This document shows positions 51,480-53,912 of a DNA stretch of 53,912 nucleotides, in pieces. The DNA comes from an uncultured Bacilli bacterium. GTDB lineage: Bacteria > Bacillota_I > Bacilli_A > RF39 > UBA660. Made by a program: the position numbers and the translations under genes. The stretch lies in NCBI GenBank assembly GCA_934102255.1, contig CAKOSN010000009.1:1-53912 (forward strand), read 5' to 3'. The notes under the pieces were generated by a model, which did no database searches, was not told where the DNA came from, and saw only the letters and a program-made list of their open reading frames with translations. Numbering within the stretch: position 1 is the stretch's first letter; each line of letters starts with the position of its first letter.

Positions 51480-52013
51480 TTATTTACAATGATTTATATA
51501 ATATCTTAATATTTCATAATCTCTTCTTGCAATGAATTTTGTATGATATACATTTTCATATTTTGATGCAATCAATTTATCTTCGGAATCTTTTATTAAT
51601 TTCATAGCATCTTCAATATTTAACCATAAAAGTTTTGCACCTTCATCAATTTCCTTTTGAGTAAAATGAAGTTCTTTAGTATCTTTAATCACATGGGCAA
51701 CATATACATAAGATGTTTGTTTGAAATTGTCGTGTGATTTTAATTCTTCAAAAGTACCTAAACAATCATCTATTTCTACAATACAACCTGCTTCTTCTAA
51801 CACTTCTCTTTTAAATGCTTTAGTCGGATCTTCATCTTCTTCTATTCCACCACCAACTAATTTATATTCATTTTTTAGAGTTTTATTTAAAATAGCGATT
51901 TTATTATCTTTATTAAAAACAATTCCCCTTGCACCATATCTATGTCTAGGATTATCAAAATGAACAATATCTAAACCAAAATCTTCATCAGTTAATTTGT
52001 TTATACATTTCAT
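51480..52013 (-). CDS. Nudix hydrolase
   Basis: 177 aa. Full Nudix box at residues 55-77: GGIEEDEDPTKAFKREVLEE followed by AGC, fitting G-x5-E-x7-REU-x-EE-x-GU. RGIVFNKDNKIAIL precedes it. Hydrolyses a nucleoside-diphosphate-linked substrate; which one is not evident. Start at 52013. Probably in one unit with the phosphatase upstream, 26 nt away. Confidence 0.88.
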   Translation of the reverse strand: MKCINKLTDEDFGLDIVHFDNPRHRYGARGIVFNKDNKIAILNKTLKNEYKLVGGGIEEDEDPTKAFKREVLEEAGCIVEIDDCLGTFEELKSHDNFKQTSYVYVAHVIKDTKELHFTQKEIDEGAKLLWLNIEDAMKLIKDSEDKLIASKYENVYHTKFIARRDYEILRYYINHCK

Positions 52014-52039
52014 AATTTAAAAATACCTCCAAATATAAT

Positions 52040-52567
52040 TCATTTTTTCAGTAGTCTTTTGGAACTTAAATTAATAGTTAGTTCTTCAAGATTATCTATT
52101 GGTTTTATATCTAAACCAAGTGCTACTTGAAGCGCATAAATAATTCCTGCATGAGTAATAACTAGAATCCTTTTATCATGGTATTTTTCTCTTAAGAAAT
52201 CTATGAATTCTTGTACTCTACTCAAAATTTCTTGCATGGACTCTCCATTAGGTGGTGTTATATGAAGTTGATTAAGAGAATTTAATTTTTCAACTGTAAT
52301 TGGTGTATTTTGCCAGTCGCCTAAATTTCTCTCAATAATCCGATCATCACATACAAGTGGTAAATCAGGAACTAAAATTCTTGATGTTTGCAAAGTTCTT
52401 ATTAATGGAGATGAAAAGCAAATATCATAAAGACTTGAATCAAAACTTTTAGCTTTTTCTCTAGTTTGCATTATACCATCTTTACTTAAACTACAATTTA
52501 ATCTTCCTTGAAATACACCTAAATGATTAAATTCACTTTCAGCATGTCTTATAAATGTCAACTCCAT
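52040..52567 (-). CDS. Histidine phosphatase (phosphoglycerate-mutase family)
   Basis: 175 aa from the ATG at 52567 (AGGAG 7 nt upstream; earlier in-frame starts lack a ribosome site). Catalytic FIRHAESEFN near the start, SSPLIRTLQTSRIL, the acidic ERNLGDWQN, and the second His in VITHAGIIY. Typical of small phosphatases such as the PhoE/CobC groups; substrate unknown. Confidence 0.87.
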   Translation of the reverse strand: MELTFIRHAESEFNHLGVFQGRLNCSLSKDGIMQTREKAKSFDSSLYDICFSSPLIRTLQTSRILVPDLPLVCDDRIIERNLGDWQNTPITVEKLNSLNQLHITPPNGESMQEILSRVQEFIDFLREKYHDKRILVITHAGIIYALQVALGLDIKPIDNLEELTINLSSKRLLKK

Positions 52568-52589
52568 TTTCATTCTCCTAGCATAAACC

Positions 52590-52626
52590 ATTATACACTA
52601 AAAAAGACAGATTTAAAATAACTGTC
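52590..52626 (-). terminator. Terminator after LysR gene, overlapping next promoter
   Basis: GACAG/CTGTC stem (52606-52610, 52622-52626) followed by six T on the minus strand. TATAAT for the phosphatase gene begins immediately after. Confidence 0.65.
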
Positions 52627-52661
52627 CTTATATTTGTTATAATTTTATCAATAATTTATGT

Positions 52662-53552
52662 CTATTTCAAAACAATATTCACAAAATCTTTTGCTACATG
52701 ATTAATTGTTTTTTTAGGATAAATAATACCAATAGCATTTATAGGCATTTTTTCTTTTAAATCAATTTTAACTAAATCATATTCTTCTATTTCATCTTCT
52801 ATAAAGTATCCGATAAAATCATTTTTCTTTATAAAGTCTGCCATAAGTTTTGAATCAGGCATTTGATATTTTGGATCTAACTCAACATCATTTCTTTGTA
52901 ATATTTCATCTAACATTTGCCTTCTTCTAGAACTGCCTGAAATAACCAAATCATAATTAGTTAAATCTTTTAAACTTTTAATTTTATTTTTTATATTTTC
53001 ATAATAGGATTTAGAACAAGCAAAGCAGGTATTATATTGAGTAATAGGTTTCACTTCTAAATCTAGCTTTTCACTATAATTTATATTAGGTAAGTAATCA
53101 ATTAATACATCTATTTTATGATTAATTAGATAATCATTTAAGTTAGAGGCACTATCAGTTTTAATGTTTATTTTTGCTTTTGGATATAATTTAATAAAAT
53201 CAGAAAGATAATCAGATAATATAAAATCTGCAATATTTCTTGTAGTTCCAACAGTTAAAATTACATCTAAATTAGAAGATAATTCATCAGCGCTAAAAAC
53301 TTCAATACTATTAAAAAACTTATCTAATTTATTATATATTCTTTCGCCATCCAGTGTTAATTCAAAACCTTTATTATTTGTTTTTAACAATTTTAAGTCT
53401 AAAATATTCTCCAATTGTTGAACACTTCTACTTAAACTAGACTGAGAAATACTATGTTTTCTTCCTGCTTCAGAATAACTCTTTTCTTTGGCAGAAATAT
53501 AGAAATCATAATAATAATTAAAATTGCCTCTTAAATCATTAAGTTCAAACAT
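52662..53552 (-). CDS. LysR-family transcriptional regulator
   Basis: 296 aa from the ATG at 53552 (GGGGTG site). N-terminal winged HTH (SYSEAGRKHSISQSSLSRSV, QQLENILDLKLLKTNNKGFE), linker helix, then the LysR substrate-binding fold (VILTVGTTRNIADFILSDYL, KIDVLIDYLPN). Effector unknown. Transcribed from a good promoter (53580-53608) next to a 26-bp palindrome that may be its own operator. Confidence 0.87.
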   Translation of the reverse strand: MFELNDLRGNFNYYYDFYISAKEKSYSEAGRKHSISQSSLSRSVQQLENILDLKLLKTNNKGFELTLDGERIYNKLDKFFNSIEVFSADELSSNLDVILTVGTTRNIADFILSDYLSDFIKLYPKAKINIKTDSASNLNDYLINHKIDVLIDYLPNINYSEKLDLEVKPITQYNTCFACSKSYYENIKNKIKSLKDLTNYDLVISGSSRRRQMLDEILQRNDVELDPKYQMPDSKLMADFIKKNDFIGYFIEDEIEEYDLVKIDLKEKMPINAIGIIYPKKTINHVAKDFVNIVLK

Positions 53553-53579
53553 CAATAATCACCCCTGAAATTGTTTTAT

Positions 53580-53636
53580 ATACTACTATAAAAAAAGATA
53601 AAAGTCAATAGTTGCTATGCAAAATTGCATAGCAAC
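53580..53636 (-). promoter_or_regulatory. LysR-gene promoter and upstream palindrome
   Basis: Minus strand TTGACT (53603-53608), 17-nt spacer, TAGTAT (53580-53585). Immediately upstream, a perfect palindrome with arms GTTGCTATGCA / TGCATAGCAAC spans 53611-53636. Confidence 0.65.
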
Positions 53637-53726
53637 AAAATTTTAGATCTAATTAACAATATTAAAAAACTTACGGTTTATGTCCTTTATACAAAGTTTT
53701 TTATAATTTTGTAACATAGAAAAAAA

Positions 53727-53758
53727 AGCAAATCTTCTATATCAGTTGATCTGCTTTA
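53727..53758 (-). terminator. Terminator of right-edge gene
   Basis: AAAGCAGATC and GATTTGCTTT arms (one mismatch) followed by a run of T on the minus strand, after the stop at 53776. Confidence 0.7.
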
Positions 53759-53775
53759 TAAATTGTAATTTGTAA

Positions 53776-53912
53776 TTATTCACAAGTTCCATTATTATTT
53801 TTAAAATAATTTTCTATATTTATCATTGAATTGTCAATATTGTTAAAATCTACAATCTCATTTATTTCATCTGACATTTTTTTAGAACAATTATTACATT
53901 TAAAATAATTGT
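53776..53912 (-). CDS. C-terminal end of an unidentified protein
   Basis: Only the last 45 codons are in the window: NYFKCNNCSKKMSDEINEIV, then an Asn-rich tail ending GTCE. The CNNC pair could be half of a zinc site or a disulfide. Family cannot be determined. It is the only visible part of a gene entering from the right edge. Confidence 0.55.
   Translation of the reverse strand, partial: NYFKCNNCSKKMSDEINEIVDFNNIDNSMINIENYFKNNNGTCE

Noticed and set aside
1..53912. TGA read as tryptophan (Mollicutes-like code)
   Set aside because: Several conserved genes end at TGA where expected, some as ATGA overlaps, and Trp is encoded by TGG.

Overview
The window is very AT-rich DNA whose genes use standard stop codons, including TGA, have strong GGAGG-type ribosome sites and encode cell-wall functions (sortases, a DacA remnant, an M23 hydrolase). 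This suggests a low-GC Bacillota, perhaps an uncultured gut Bacilli/Clostridia lineage; I cannot name a genus. Almost everything lies on the minus strand. The one clear exception is an XRE-type regulator near 10 kb. No rRNA, tRNA, IS element or CRISPR array was seen.

Most of the window is integrative conjugative element (ICE) DNA, apparently parts of two related ICEs. Element A (about 1-16.1 kb, continuing past the left edge) holds, in order of transcription: a large serine recombinase with a small upstream ORF, a replication-initiator-like gene, an operon of membrane proteins, small genes around the XRE regulator, an ArpU/sigma-like regulator, a surface-structure operon, ssb and two acidic or uncharacterised genes. 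Element B (about 16.4 kb to at least 49.6 kb) holds a diverged sibling of the regulator + surface operon + ssb + acidic-gene block (40.0-49.4 kb). It is followed by a type IV secretion system (VirB2-, VirB6-, PrgI/VirB3- and VirB4-like genes, M23 hydrolase), an oriT-like region, two ribbon-helix-helix proteins, a MobP-type relaxase, an SOS-type Y-family polymerase with YolD, a DpnD/PcfM-like gene, a VirD4 coupling protein, a 2129-aa methylase/helicase, and a second large serine recombinase. Between A and B sits a fragment of about 300 bp of dacA, cut at both ends. It looks like the remnant of one host gene hit by both elements.

Each surface operon combines two systems usually described apart: a SipW-type signal peptidase with a TasA/BsaA-like matrix protein and an InlB-repeat protein, and a sortase with a thioester-domain Cna-B adhesin. 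A small protein that looks like a catalytically dead serine-recombinase domain is embedded in both operons, at different positions. Upstream of both operons are a conserved 25-bp hairpin, a 9- or 11-codon micro-ORF ending K-I-P-stop, and a 40-bp promoter-like element placed exactly 76 nt before the first gene. A third copy of that element lies downstream of the helicase gene. A four-segment attenuator with a boxA-like sequence separates the surface/ssb block from the transfer genes.

The right end (49.6-53.9 kb) carries metabolic or housekeeping-type genes (Gfo/Idh/MocA oxidoreductase, Nudix hydrolase, histidine phosphatase, LysR regulator, and the end of one more gene). I cannot tell whether this is chromosome or element cargo. 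The expected dacA 5' half is not visible there.
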